NCBI GenBank assembly: GCA_048498035.1
Contig: JBEHYT010000008.1
Coordinates: 121,507 to 185,506, forward strand
DNA length: 64,000 bases
Reading direction: 5' to 3'
Origin: CADEDV01 sp048498035
GTDB taxonomy: Bacteria > Bacteroidota > Bacteroidia > Chitinophagales > Chitinophagaceae
Below, in pieces: positions 25,925 through 35,407 of this stretch. A program made the position numbers and the translations under genes. The notes under the pieces were generated by a model. It searched no databases. It saw nothing but the letters and a program-made list of their open reading frames with translations, and had not been told where the DNA came from. The stretch's first letter is position 1. Each line of letters opens with the position of its first letter.

Positions 25925-26152
25925 GTGCGAGCATATACAGTAAAACGATACAAAAATGAATTTATTAAATTCATGACCTATACCCACACTTCCATTGATG
26001 AAGTAATTGACCAGGTGGATATAGTATATGCAGGTAGCCTGATTGATGAACCTGCCTATATTTCAATTAAAGAGCAATTGACAAGTCTGGAACCGAAACT
26101 GAACGAATTTATGCGTAGACTGGCCCGCCAGTACGTACTCTCTGAAGAATAG
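25925..26152 (+). CDS. 75-aa helical protein between two ligase genes, unknown
   Basis: A soluble, mostly helical protein starting at GTG (an ATG 16 codons in is possible). It has a basic N-terminal part (VKRYKNEFIKF), an acidic helix (SIDEVIDQVDIVYAG) and a charged C-terminal helix (EPKLNEFMRRLARQY). It has no membrane segment, cysteine or metal motif. It lies 52 bp after the ATP-grasp gene and 23 bp before the carboxylate-amine ligase, on the same strand and probably the same transcript. I recognise no family. It could be a carrier or scaffold for the ligases or a regulatory subunit; it lacks an obvious C-terminal Gly or Cys for substrate attachment. Confidence 0.65.
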   Translation: MRAYTVKRYKNEFIKFMTYTHTSIDEVIDQVDIVYAGSLIDEPAYISIKEQLTSLEPKLNEFMRRLARQYVLSEE

Positions 26153-26175
26153 ACCTATTACAGAAACGTTGATAC

Positions 26176-27288
26176 ATGAACCTGAACTATAAGACCTTTA
26201 CCCTGGGCGTGGAAGAGGAGTACATGGTACTTGACCCCAAAACGCTGGAGCTGAAAAGTCATGAACAGAAAATTGTTCATGAAGGACAAAAAGTGATCAA
26301 AGACAAGGTAAAGGCAGAAATGCACCAGGCGGTAGTGGAAGTAGGAACGGATATCTGCCAGGATATTGATGAAGCTTTCCAGGACGTATCAACGCTGCGC
26401 AAAACGATTTCCGGCATTGCAGACAGCCTGGGATTTGCCATGGGCGCATCCGGCACCCACCCTTTCAGTCACTGGGAAAGCCAATTGATCACCGATCATA
26501 TTCGCTACAATGAGATCGTAAATGAATTGCAGGAAGCCGCCCGCAGCAACCTGATCTTCGGACTGCATGTACACGTTGGCATGCAAAGCCGCGAAATGGC
26601 CAATCATATTGCCAACTCCACACGCTATTTCCTCCCACACGTATTTGCGCTTAGCACCAACTCCCCTTTTTGGGAAGGACGTGTAACAGGATACAAATCG
26701 TTCCGCACAAAAGTATTTGATAAATTTCCGCGTACAGGCATCCCAGATGCTTTTGAAAGTATCGAGGCGTACGACAACTACGTAAAGCTGCTGATCAAAA
26801 CAAACTGTATTGACAATGCAAAAAAGATCTGGTGGGATCTGCGGGTACACCCCTTTTTCAATACTGTTGAATTCCGGATCTGCGATGTTCCGATGACAGT
26901 AGACGAGACCATTACCATCGCAGCGCTTTTCCAGGCTATTTGTGCGCGCATTTATATGCTGCGCTCAAAAAACCTCAATTTCATCCAGTATTCGAGAGCA
27001 CTGCTGAATGAAAACAAATGGCGCGCCAGCCGCTATGGCGTGGATGGTTACCTGATCGACTTTGGAAAAGAAGAAGAAGTAAATACAAGAGCGTTGATCT
27101 ATGAACTGCTCGACTTCCTCGATCCTGTGCTGGACCACCTTGGCAGCCGCCACCGCGTAGCGTACGTGCATAAGATACTGGAGCAGGGCACCGGGGCAGA
27201 CCGGCAATTGGCCGCTTTTGAAAAAGAACGCAACCTGGTTGATGTGGTGAATTATGTACACAGCCAGTTCCTGAACGGCGTTTCCTGA
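26176..27288 (+). CDS. Carboxylate-amine ligase, GCS2 / YbdK family
   Basis: A 370-aa member of the glutamate-cysteine ligase type 2 family. The opening TLGVEEEYMVLDP contains the family's GVEEE metal and nucleotide motif. GASGTHPFSHW, LQEAARSNLIFGLHVHVGM and the later WWDLRVHPFFNTVEFRICD are also typical. E. coli YbdK has weak glutamate-cysteine ligase activity; other relatives join different carboxylates and amines, so the substrate cannot be named. It is co-oriented with the ATP-grasp and 75-aa genes and separated from the latter by 23 bp. Two amide ligases of different folds side by side suggest successive additions to one product. Confidence 0.92.
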   Translation: MNLNYKTFTLGVEEEYMVLDPKTLELKSHEQKIVHEGQKVIKDKVKAEMHQAVVEVGTDICQDIDEAFQDVSTLRKTISGIADSLGFAMGASGTHPFSHWESQLITDHIRYNEIVNELQEAARSNLIFGLHVHVGMQSREMANHIANSTRYFLPHVFALSTNSPFWEGRVTGYKSFRTKVFDKFPRTGIPDAFESIEAYDNYVKLLIKTNCIDNAKKIWWDLRVHPFFNTVEFRICDVPMTVDETITIAALFQAICARIYMLRSKNLNFIQYSRALLNENKWRASRYGVDGYLIDFGKEEEVNTRALIYELLDFLDPVLDHLGSRHRVAYVHKILEQGTGADRQLAAFEKERNLVDVVNYVHSQFLNGVS

Positions 27289-27334
27289 TCCCTCCATTCT
27301 ATATTGGTTATATTAGCAGGGTAAATTAAACCCC

Positions 27335-28975
27335 ATGCAATTATTCCGCCAATGGCCATGGCTTTTCGTGGCAATACTGTTCTCATCCTGCGCATCCAAA
27401 CCATCCGCAGATTTGTTGGTTTACAACGGTACTATCTATACGGTGGACTCCAGCTTTTCCCAGGCCCGGGCCATGGTGATCCGCGACGGAAAAATCCTGG
27501 CAACGGGAACACAGGCTGAACTTGAGAAACAATTTAATTGCAAGGAACGTCTTGATGCCAATGGACAATACATTTATCCTGGCTTCATTGATGCGCACGC
27601 GCATTTTGTAGGATACAGTCAAAGCCTGGCACAGGTAAACCTTGAAGGAACCACCAGTTGGGACGAAGCTTTGACACGCATTCGCGATTTTGCGAAGGAT
27701 CATCCCAGTGGTTGGTTATTGGGAAGAGGATGGGATCAAAATGACTGGGCAGTGAAGGAATTCCCGGGTAATGAAGAATTAAATACGCTCTTTCCCGACC
27801 GGCCCGTTTTATTGGGACGGATTGACGGGCATGCGGCACTTGCCAACCAGAAAGCGCTTGACCTGGCGGGCGTGCATGCCGGGCAACAATTGGCGGGGGG
27901 ACAAATAGAAGTGAAAAAAGGGAAACTGACCGGCATTCTTGTAGATAACGCGGTGGATCTTGTAAGTAATAAAGTTCCGGAGCCGGATGAGAACAGCCGG
28001 AAAGAACAACTACTGGTTGCTGAAAAAAATTGCTTTGCCGTAGGACTTACCACCGTTGATGATTGTGGCCTCCCGGCTTCCACGATGGAGGCCATTCGAA
28101 AGTTGCAGGATGACGGCATACTGCGGATGCGTATGTACATCATGCTCAGTGATGCGCCCGAGAATTTCAACTGGCTAATCAAAAACGGCACGATAAAAAC
28201 CGATCATCTTACTGTACGTGCCATCAAAGTATATGCAGATGGTGCGCTGGGCTCACGCGGCGCATGCCTGCTGCAACCTTACCACGATAAACCAGGCTGG
28301 TCCGGCTTCCTGCTCAGTTCGCAGCAGCACTTTGATTCTGTGGCCGCGCTGATTGCCCGCCAGGGATGGCAAATGTGTACCCATGCCATTGGCGACAGCG
28401 GCAACAGAACGATGCTGAAAATCTATGCCAAATACCTTAACGGGAAAAATGATCTGCGCTGGAGAATTGAACATGCACAGGTAATTGCCCCGGAAGATTT
28501 CGCGCTTTTTGGCGCGAATAGCATCATCCCGTCCGTACAACCCACGCATGCCACATCAGATATGTATTGGGCCGGGAATCGATTGGGAGAGCAACGACTG
28601 AAATCCGCATATGCTTACCAGCAATTGTTGCAACAAAACGGGTGGATACCACTGGGAACTGATTTTCCGGTGGAGGATATTTCACCTTTTAAAACGTTTT
28701 ATGCGGCGGTGGTACGCCGCGATGCAAAAGGCTGGCCAGAACAAGGCTTCCAGGTGGAAAATGCGCTAACGCGCGAACAGGCGCTGCGCGGCATGACCAT
28801 CTGGGCTGCAAAAGCAAATTTTGAAGAAGCGGAAAAAGGAAGCCTTGAAAAAGGGAAATGGGCCGACTTTGTACTACTCGATCGCGACCTGATGAAAGAA
28901 AATGCTGACAACCTCTTGCAAACACAGGTATTAAAAACCTATGTAGGAGGCAAACTGGTGTACCAGCGACAGTAG
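27335..28975 (+). CDS. Lipoprotein amidohydrolase, YtcJ-like
   Basis: A 546-aa metal-dependent hydrolase of the amidohydrolase superfamily. The N-terminus (WLFVAILFSSCASKP) has a lipobox, so it is exported and membrane-anchored. The metal site begins with PGFIDAHAHF; further ligands are likely in MCTHAIGDSGN and WRIEHAQVI, and an Asp in LGTDFPVED. A small beta domain formed by both ends (LLVYNGTIYTVDSS, DFVLLDRDLM) is typical of the YtcJ group, which cleaves N-acyl or cyclic amides. It lies 46 bp after the GCS2 ligase on the same strand. It may break down the product of the neighbouring ligases outside the cell or be unrelated to it. Confidence 0.9.
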   Translation: MQLFRQWPWLFVAILFSSCASKPSADLLVYNGTIYTVDSSFSQARAMVIRDGKILATGTQAELEKQFNCKERLDANGQYIYPGFIDAHAHFVGYSQSLAQVNLEGTTSWDEALTRIRDFAKDHPSGWLLGRGWDQNDWAVKEFPGNEELNTLFPDRPVLLGRIDGHAALANQKALDLAGVHAGQQLAGGQIEVKKGKLTGILVDNAVDLVSNKVPEPDENSRKEQLLVAEKNCFAVGLTTVDDCGLPASTMEAIRKLQDDGILRMRMYIMLSDAPENFNWLIKNGTIKTDHLTVRAIKVYADGALGSRGACLLQPYHDKPGWSGFLLSSQQHFDSVAALIARQGWQMCTHAIGDSGNRTMLKIYAKYLNGKNDLRWRIEHAQVIAPEDFALFGANSIIPSVQPTHATSDMYWAGNRLGEQRLKSAYAYQQLLQQNGWIPLGTDFPVEDISPFKTFYAAVVRRDAKGWPEQGFQVENALTREQALRGMTIWAAKANFEEAEKGSLEKGKWADFVLLDRDLMKENADNLLQTQVLKTYVGGKLVYQRQ

Positions 28976-29071
28976 TAAACCTGTTTATTTCTGGTGCGCC
29001 TTTTTTTCAACATTACTGCGAAAAATCGGGCGGAGATATTACATTCGATGTTTAAATAGTATCTCCGAAAT

Positions 29072-32000
29072 TTGAAGACAGCTTCAACAAACGCTTATAG
29101 CTTTGCAACGATCCTTGAAAAGAGTGGTAATGCCGGCAAGCTACTGCTCCAACAGGCTGGCATGCCAGGCAATATTGAACCGGTTGAAAACTGGCCGGTA
29201 GCACTTCGGATTGCATTTGCAACTGCTGTAGCCAATTTTTCTCCACAGGTACTTACATGGAGTGCTGCGCAATTTTTTCTCCCCAATAACGCCGCCCTGG
29301 AATTATTGAAAAAACAAAACGCCTGCACTTTCATGGGTGCTGCATTTGCTTCATTACCTCAGGAACTCCGTGAAGCGATCGCCAATCACAGCATTACTCC
29401 TGCTTCACCAGTGTATGATGAATACGGTATTGCCAACGGTGAACTGATTCACCTGCAACCGTTGGCAGCTTCCGGCGGTAAAGCAAGGGTGGCCATACCC
29501 GACTTGTATCATGTTATTGAAATTGCTCCGGTGCCCGCTGCTCTTTACCTGGGTGAAGAAATGTGGATTGAACTGGCCAATGCAGAAGTGTTGAAAATTT
29601 GGGGACGGGATAAGTCAGTGATCGGGCAACGCCTTGAAGACGCACTTCCTGAACTGCGAACGCAACCTTTTATCCAACTGCTGAAAGAAGTATATCGAAC
29701 CGGTAAGCCTTTTGAAGGTAAAGATGTACCCGCATGGATTGAAACTGACGGTCGGATTGAAATGACCTATTTTGATCTCATTTACAAAGCTGTTCACGAT
29801 CATACAGGTGCTATCTGCGGTGTATTGGCAATGGGCTACAATGTAACCCAACAGGTGCTTGCCCGCAAACAACTGGAGGAGTCTGAACTACGGTTCCGAA
29901 ATACAGTGCTACAGGCGCCTGTAGGAATTACGATCTTCCGCGGACCGGATTTTGTAGTGGAAATGGCGAACGAGGCTTACCTGGAACTGATTGACCGACC
30001 CGAGAAAGATTTTGTAGGCAAGCCTTTGTTTGAGGTGTTGCCGGAAGTGGAAACTTTTGTAAAACCACTGCTAAAAAATGTTTTGCGCAGTGGTGAACCT
30101 GCCTTCGGCGTTGAATTTGAAGTGCCGATAAAACGCCATGGTAAAATCGAAACAACCTATTTTAATTTCGTTTATCAACCCATGCGCGAAGCCGATGGTT
30201 CAATCGGCGGCATCATTGTAATCGCTTCTGAAGTGACGCGCCAGGTGGAAGCCAAAAAAGACCTCGAAGCCACAGCGCGGCAATTCCGGCATATTGTAAA
30301 GCAGTCGCCCATTGCCATGACAGTGCTCCGCGGGCCACAATTCATCATTGAAATGGCGAATGATGAGCTGCTGCAAAACATCTGGCGTAAGAATGAAAGT
30401 GAAGTGCTGGGCCGTCCGCTCCTGGATGTTTTCCCGGAACTGATCGGTCAACCCTACCCCCGGCTGCTTGAGTATGTGTTCACAACCGGCGTTACACACC
30501 GCGAAAAAGAAGCCACTGCAGATGTGGTTGGCAACGACGGGTTAAGACGATTCTACCTCGACTTTGAATATTCTCCCCTGTTCAGTCCTGATGGAGAGAT
30601 ATCAGGCATTATGATAACCGTGTATGATGTAACTGAAAATGTAGTAGTAAAGCAAAAAATACAGGATGCGGAAGAACGTGTCCGTTTTGCAGTGCAGGCT
30701 TCCGAACTCGGAACCTTTGAGCTCGATTTTTCCACCAATGCATTTAGTACTTCCGACCGGTTTCGCCGGGTCATGGGACTGGAGTCTGCTGAAGATTTGA
30801 GCCATGCCGTTGTTCTTGCACGTGTGCACCCCGACGATCTTCCTATACGCAATGCAGCCATGGCAAAGGCGCTTACAACCGGCAACCTGGAGTATGAAGT
30901 GCGGATAACACCTACCGCCAGCTCACAAACATGGATACGGGTAAAAGGAAAAATTCGTTTTGATGCTACTGGCCAGCCATTGAAACTTTCGGGAGGCATC
31001 ATGGATATCACCCATGAAAAACTGGCGCATGCACTGGTGGAAGAAAGCGAACGCAAGTTGCAGGATCTCGCCAATTCGATGCCCCAACTGGTGTGGATGT
31101 CTGAACCCGATGGCAGCGTTAGTTATTATAATGACCGTGTAGGAGAATACGGCGCGGTGATGAAAGACGGCCGATGGAATTGGGAACCAATTATATTCGA
31201 AGACGATTTTCCTGCCACCACCAGCGAATGGGAACGCGCCAGCATCGAAAAGATTCCCTACACTATTGAACACCGGTTACGTATGGCGGATGGCAGCCTG
31301 CGCTGGCACCTCACCCGCGCCTTCCCTCAATTTGATGCATCCGGAAATGTGGTGAAATGGTATGGAACTGCCACAGATATTCACTCCGTAAAATCCGTAG
31401 AAGAACGAACAATTGGCATCCTGGATTCCATTACCGCGCATATTGCCGTGCTCAACCGCGAAGGCATCATCATTGCCGTAAACCGCTCCTGGAACCGCTT
31501 TGGTGATGAAAACGGCGCATCCGCACTTGAAAATGCATGGGTGGGGCAAAATTACCTGGAAGTGCTTCGGAACTCTTCGGGAGAATATGCCGAAGAAGCG
31601 CCGGTGGTACTGGCCGGCATTGAGGCGGTGATCAATGGAAAGGTTGATCATTTTTCTCTCGAATATCCCTGTCATTCACCCAGCAAAAACAGGTGGTTCC
31701 TGCTACACGTGTCCCTGTTACAATATGAAAACGGCGGCGTAGTGGTTTCCCATACCGATATTACCGACAGGCGGGTGTCCGAAGAAGCGATGAAAAAAAG
31801 TGAGGAAAAATTCCGCTCACTTTCCAACTCCGTGCCACAACACGTATGGACCGCCGACGCAAATGGATCCATTAATTTTTACAATCAATCCGTTTTCGAA
31901 TTTAGCGGGTTGCCAATGGAAGAATTAAAAGGTGACGGATGGACACGGCTCATTCATCCGGACGACCTGACCGAAAATATACGACGCTGGGAAAAATCCA

Positions 32001-32842
32001 TTGGGGAGTCAGAACCCTTTCTTTTTGAGCACCGGTTCCGCAGGCATGATGGCGAATACCGTTGGCACCTGAGCCGCGCACTTCCGCAGTTTGACGAACA
32101 GGGTATCTTGCAAATGTGGGTGGGCACCAGTACCGATATCGACGATATTAAACGCCATGAGCAGCAGAAAGATGATTTCATCAAAATGGCAAGTCATGAG
32201 CTGAAAACGCCCGTAACCTCTATCAAAGGCTATATCCAGTTGCTCCAGAAAATTTACCAGGGAACAGCACATAATACCCTGAATAATTATCTCAGCACCA
32301 TCGACAAACAGGTGCAGAAACTGACCAAACTGATTACTGATCTGCTGGATGTAACACGTATTGAAACCGGCGCATTGCAATTATTCCCGCAGTCTTTTGA
32401 TATGAACGAACTGGCAGCGTCAATGGTGCAGGACCTGCAACATGCTGTTCCCACGCATCGTATTTCGCTGCAAACTACCGGGCCGGCCCCTGTAGTTGCC
32501 GACCAGGACCGGATTTCGCAGGTGCTGGTGAATTATATCACCAATGCCATTAAATACTCTCCTGCGGCCGATACAGTTATTGTGAAAGTGGACCGGCAAG
32601 GCTCCGAAATTGTTGTAAGCGTTCAGGATTTCGGAATCGGCATTGCACCCAGTGAGTTCCAGCGCATTTTTGAACGGTTTTATCGCGCACAGGGCAAGGA
32701 AGAACAAACCTATTCGGGATTCGGTATTGGCCTGTTTATTGTACAGGAAATTATTTCGCGCCATAATGGGCGCACCTGGGTAGAAAGTGAGAAAGACAAA
32801 GGCTCCACCTTCTATTTTTCACTCCCGGTAAACCTGTCTTAA
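29072..32842 (+). CDS. Multi-PAS soluble sensor histidine kinase
   Basis: A 1256-aa hybrid of tandem sensor modules and a kinase, with no membrane segment, so cytosolic. It starts at TTG. The N-terminal 130 residues look like a degenerate PAS domain (ENWPVALRIAFATAVANF). About seven PAS modules follow (starting near 148, 280, 408, 535, 665, 787 and 915). The HisKA box is MASHELKTPVTSIKGY, near residue 1040. The ATPase domain has the N-box (NYITNAIKYSP), G1 (VQDFGIGI) and G2 (GFGIGLFIV). Its partner receiver protein starts 4 bp downstream. It sits inside a run of amide-ligase genes, so it may monitor redox state or a metabolite relevant to them. Confidence 0.95.
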   Translation: MKTASTNAYSFATILEKSGNAGKLLLQQAGMPGNIEPVENWPVALRIAFATAVANFSPQVLTWSAAQFFLPNNAALELLKKQNACTFMGAAFASLPQELREAIANHSITPASPVYDEYGIANGELIHLQPLAASGGKARVAIPDLYHVIEIAPVPAALYLGEEMWIELANAEVLKIWGRDKSVIGQRLEDALPELRTQPFIQLLKEVYRTGKPFEGKDVPAWIETDGRIEMTYFDLIYKAVHDHTGAICGVLAMGYNVTQQVLARKQLEESELRFRNTVLQAPVGITIFRGPDFVVEMANEAYLELIDRPEKDFVGKPLFEVLPEVETFVKPLLKNVLRSGEPAFGVEFEVPIKRHGKIETTYFNFVYQPMREADGSIGGIIVIASEVTRQVEAKKDLEATARQFRHIVKQSPIAMTVLRGPQFIIEMANDELLQNIWRKNESEVLGRPLLDVFPELIGQPYPRLLEYVFTTGVTHREKEATADVVGNDGLRRFYLDFEYSPLFSPDGEISGIMITVYDVTENVVVKQKIQDAEERVRFAVQASELGTFELDFSTNAFSTSDRFRRVMGLESAEDLSHAVVLARVHPDDLPIRNAAMAKALTTGNLEYEVRITPTASSQTWIRVKGKIRFDATGQPLKLSGGIMDITHEKLAHALVEESERKLQDLANSMPQLVWMSEPDGSVSYYNDRVGEYGAVMKDGRWNWEPIIFEDDFPATTSEWERASIEKIPYTIEHRLRMADGSLRWHLTRAFPQFDASGNVVKWYGTATDIHSVKSVEERTIGILDSITAHIAVLNREGIIIAVNRSWNRFGDENGASALENAWVGQNYLEVLRNSSGEYAEEAPVVLAGIEAVINGKVDHFSLEYPCHSPSKNRWFLLHVSLLQYENGGVVVSHTDITDRRVSEEAMKKSEEKFRSLSNSVPQHVWTADANGSINFYNQSVFEFSGLPMEELKGDGWTRLIHPDDLTENIRRWEKSIGESEPFLFEHRFRRHDGEYRWHLSRALPQFDEQGILQMWVGTSTDIDDIKRHEQQKDDFIKMASHELKTPVTSIKGYIQLLQKIYQGTAHNTLNNYLSTIDKQVQKLTKLITDLLDVTRIETGALQLFPQSFDMNELAASMVQDLQHAVPTHRISLQTTGPAPVVADQDRISQVLVNYITNAIKYSPAADTVIVKVDRQGSEIVVSVQDFGIGIAPSEFQRIFERFYRAQGKEEQTYSGFGIGLFIVQEIISRHNGRTWVESEKDKGSTFYFSLPVNLS

Positions 32843-32846
32843 AAAA

Positions 32847-33221
32847 TTGAGCTTGGTTCCTACCACTATCGATATCTTTATTGTTGACGACAACGAGGAC
32901 ATCAGCGCCATGATGCAGTCTGTACTCCAGTTTGCAGGCTATTCTTCCAACGTATTTACAAGCAAAACCCATTTTTTACAGGCGTTGAACAGCACAAAAC
33001 CCCGGCTGATCGTGATGGATATGCTCCTGTCTGGTGCTGATGGTCGTGATATTTGCAGGGATTTAAAAGCAGATCCCGGCACCCGGGATATCCCCCTGAT
33101 GATGATCTCCGCACACCCGGATGCAGAAGAAACCTGCCGCCAGGCCGGCGCCGATGAATTCCTCGAAAAACCATTCGAAATTGACGCGCTTTTAGCAAAA
33201 GCAGCCCTGCTGGTCAATTGA
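32847..33221 (+). CDS. Single-domain response regulator
   Basis: A 124-aa receiver domain without an output domain. The acidic pocket is IVDDNEDI, the phosphoacceptor Asp is in LIVMDMLLSGADG (near residue 54), and the switch lysine is in EKPF. The start is TTG, 4 bp after the kinase stop codon, so the two are probably translated together. As a stand-alone receiver it must act by protein contact or pass the phosphate to another protein. The next gene follows after a 99-bp gap that holds its own TATGTTTG box. Confidence 0.93.
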   Translation: MSLVPTTIDIFIVDDNEDISAMMQSVLQFAGYSSNVFTSKTHFLQALNSTKPRLIVMDMLLSGADGRDICRDLKADPGTRDIPLMMISAHPDAEETCRQAGADEFLEKPFEIDALLAKAALLVN

Positions 33222-33308
33222 TTGCAGTCAACATTACAATGAAGTTAGAATCCACATTTGGGGAAATTTTCATCGGTTTTACGACAAAATCAGCCATTAA
33301 AAAATCGT

Positions 33309-33316
33309 TATGTTTG
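33309..33316 (+). promoter_or_regulatory. TAnnTTTG box abutting the amidotransferase start
   Basis: TATGTTTG, a perfect -7 element, ends 4 bp before the ATG at 33321. No TTTG is seen at the standard upstream distance. It resembles the box placed directly before the hydrolase gene at 24.7 kb. Confidence 0.35.
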
Positions 33317-33320
33317 CGGC

Positions 33321-34166
33321 ATGGGCTGGACAGAATCACGATCAGTACGGATTGCAATTCTCGATCTCTATGAAGGCAGGGCCAACCAGGGAATGCGCTG
33401 CATCCGCGAAATAATCGCCGGCTGGGCGACAGAACACGAACTGGACGTACACTGCGACGAATTTGATGTGCGCCAGCGCGATGAATTGCCCGATACATCC
33501 TACGACATCTACATTTCCAGCGGCGGCCCCGGTGACCCATTGGCGAGCCGGTTTGAAGATTGGGATATTAGCTGGTGTCGCTGGCTCGATTCCATGCAAC
33601 GATGGAATGACAACCCGTCTACATCCCAAAAAAAATACCTGTTCTTCATTTGCCACTCTTTTCAACTGGCCTGCCGCTATTTTAATGCAGGACTGGTGTG
33701 TAAACGCCGCTCTACCTCATTTGGCGTCTTTCCCGTACACATGCTGGAAGCCGGCATGGAAGAACCTGTCTTTGAAGGACTGAATGACCCGTTTTACGCG
33801 GTAGACAGCCGGGATTACCAGGTAATTCAGCCTAATCACGACCTGCTCCAGGACATGGGCGCAAGTGTGCTTTGTATTGAAAAAAGTCGTCCCCACGTGC
33901 CCTATGAACGTGCGGTAATGGCAGTACGTTTCAATGAATATATGATTGGCACACAGTTTCACCCGGAAGCTGATCCGGTGGGCATGAGCCTCCATCTTCA
34001 AACGGAAGAAAAAAGACAAACTGTAATTGAAAATCATGGAGAGGAAAAATTGCGCAGCATGTTGGCCCAACTGGAAGATCCTGATAAGATCCGGTGGACG
34101 CAAACGCATGTTTTGCCAAATTTCCTCAACCAGGCCATCGGTATGCTGGAAGAAGTTAGTTATTAA
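33321..34166 (+). CDS. Free-standing class I glutamine amidotransferase
   Basis: A 281-aa protein of the class I (triad) glutaminase fold, which releases ammonia from glutamine for a partner synthetase. The oxyanion strand is ISSGGPGDP, the nucleophile is the Cys in FFICHSFQLA, and the His and Glu are in GTQFHPEADP, so the triad looks complete. The C-terminal 60 residues are an unusual helical extension. The ATG at 33321 (MGWTESRSVRIAILD) keeps the first beta strand; upstream codons look non-coding. No synthetase domain is fused, and the next gene (30 bp on) is an ATP-grasp-like protein. Ammonia transfer to that ligase, as between CarA and CarB, is a reasonable inference. Confidence 0.88.
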   Translation: MGWTESRSVRIAILDLYEGRANQGMRCIREIIAGWATEHELDVHCDEFDVRQRDELPDTSYDIYISSGGPGDPLASRFEDWDISWCRWLDSMQRWNDNPSTSQKKYLFFICHSFQLACRYFNAGLVCKRRSTSFGVFPVHMLEAGMEEPVFEGLNDPFYAVDSRDYQVIQPNHDLLQDMGASVLCIEKSRPHVPYERAVMAVRFNEYMIGTQFHPEADPVGMSLHLQTEEKRQTVIENHGEEKLRSMLAQLEDPDKIRWTQTHVLPNFLNQAIGMLEEVSY

Positions 34167-34195
34167 TCGCTTAACTTAGGGTTAAAGCAAATTCG

Positions 34196-35395
34196 ATGAT
34201 CCCTGCCATTCGCCAGCAGTTCAATGCACAGTTTACCCCCGCAAAATACCAGGCATTCCTGGATGAATTGCACCAGCTGCATCCAGACTCCATTGAATTC
34301 CGCGTAGCGGAAACAGCTATTTTCGTTCCTGCATCTTTTCGCGAAAAATTAATCGATGCCTGTGAAGGTATTGTAGATACACTGCTCGATCCTGCTTTTG
34401 TGGAAGCTTCAAAGAAGGCTATTCCACCAGGGCTACACGTGCCAGGCAACAGCGCTCATACGCAATTCATCGCTTTTGATTTTGGCATTTGTATTAATGA
34501 AGCGGGTGAATATGAACCGCAGTTAATTGAAATGCAGGGATTCCCCAGCCTGTTTGCTTACGAGGTTTTTATTGACGATGTTTTCCGGCAGCATTTTCAT
34601 GTTCCCGAAGGATTTTCCGCTTATCTCGGCGGATTGGACCGGAGCTCGTATATCGATCTGTTGCGTCGCATCATTCTCGGAAATCATGCACCAGAAAATG
34701 TGATCCTGCTGGAAATATTTCCGCATCAGCAAAAAACAAGAATTGATTTCTATTGTACGGAAGATCTTACCGGCGTTCAACCGGTATGTCTTACTGAATT
34801 AATAAAGGAGGGAAAATCACTTTTCTACCTGCGAGACGGTAAAAAAACACGCATTCACCGAATTTACAACCGCGTGATCTTCGATGAACTTTTTCAACAA
34901 CCTGAAGCCGTTCAGGAAAAAGGAAAGATATTTTTTGAAGAACTGGATGTGGAATGGGTACCGCACCCCGGATGGTTCTACCGCATCAGCAAATATTCCC
35001 TGCCGTTTATACAGCACCCGTATGTGCCACCCACTTTTTTTCTCAATGAAGTAAAACAATTACCCGACGATCTATCCAATTACGTGCTGAAACCACTTTT
35101 CTCGTTTGCCGGCCAGGGCGTGATCATTGACATTACACCGGAAGACATTGACCAGATCAAGGATCCCGGGAACTGGATCCTGCAGCGAAAAGTGAAATAT
35201 GCAGACGTGATAGCTACGCCCGACATACCGGCAAAAGCCGAAATACGCATCTTCTATTTTTGGGAAGACGGCGCTTCGCGACCAATACCTGCCAATAATC
35301 TGGCCCGCCTCAGTAAAGGAAAAATGATTGGCGTACGCTACAACAAGGATAAGGAATGGGTGGGCGGCAGCTATTGCCTTTTTGAACAATCCTAA
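34196..35395 (+). CDS. ATP-grasp-like ligase, second of the cluster
   Basis: A 399-aa cytosolic protein. The C-terminal third carries ATP-grasp-like signatures: a glycine-containing nucleotide loop after a lysine (NYVLKPLFSFAGQGVIID, near residue 300), a hinge strand (NWILQRKVKYAD), the acidic AEIRIFYFW and an ending GGSYCLFEQ. The N-terminal part is helical with a conserved-looking EPQLIEMQGFPSLFAY segment, which suggests a relation to glutathionylspermidine-synthase-like or circularly permuted ATP-grasp proteins. It is 30 bp downstream of the amidotransferase and 12 bp upstream of a cupin. Proposed role: amide formation using ammonia or an amine. The fold call is moderate, since no close family is recognised. 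Confidence 0.68.
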   Translation: MIPAIRQQFNAQFTPAKYQAFLDELHQLHPDSIEFRVAETAIFVPASFREKLIDACEGIVDTLLDPAFVEASKKAIPPGLHVPGNSAHTQFIAFDFGICINEAGEYEPQLIEMQGFPSLFAYEVFIDDVFRQHFHVPEGFSAYLGGLDRSSYIDLLRRIILGNHAPENVILLEIFPHQQKTRIDFYCTEDLTGVQPVCLTELIKEGKSLFYLRDGKKTRIHRIYNRVIFDELFQQPEAVQEKGKIFFEELDVEWVPHPGWFYRISKYSLPFIQHPYVPPTFFLNEVKQLPDDLSNYVLKPLFSFAGQGVIIDITPEDIDQIKDPGNWILQRKVKYADVIATPDIPAKAEIRIFYFWEDGASRPIPANNLARLSKGKMIGVRYNKDKEWVGGSYCLFEQS

Positions 35396-35407
35396 ACGCA
35401 TATCGAT

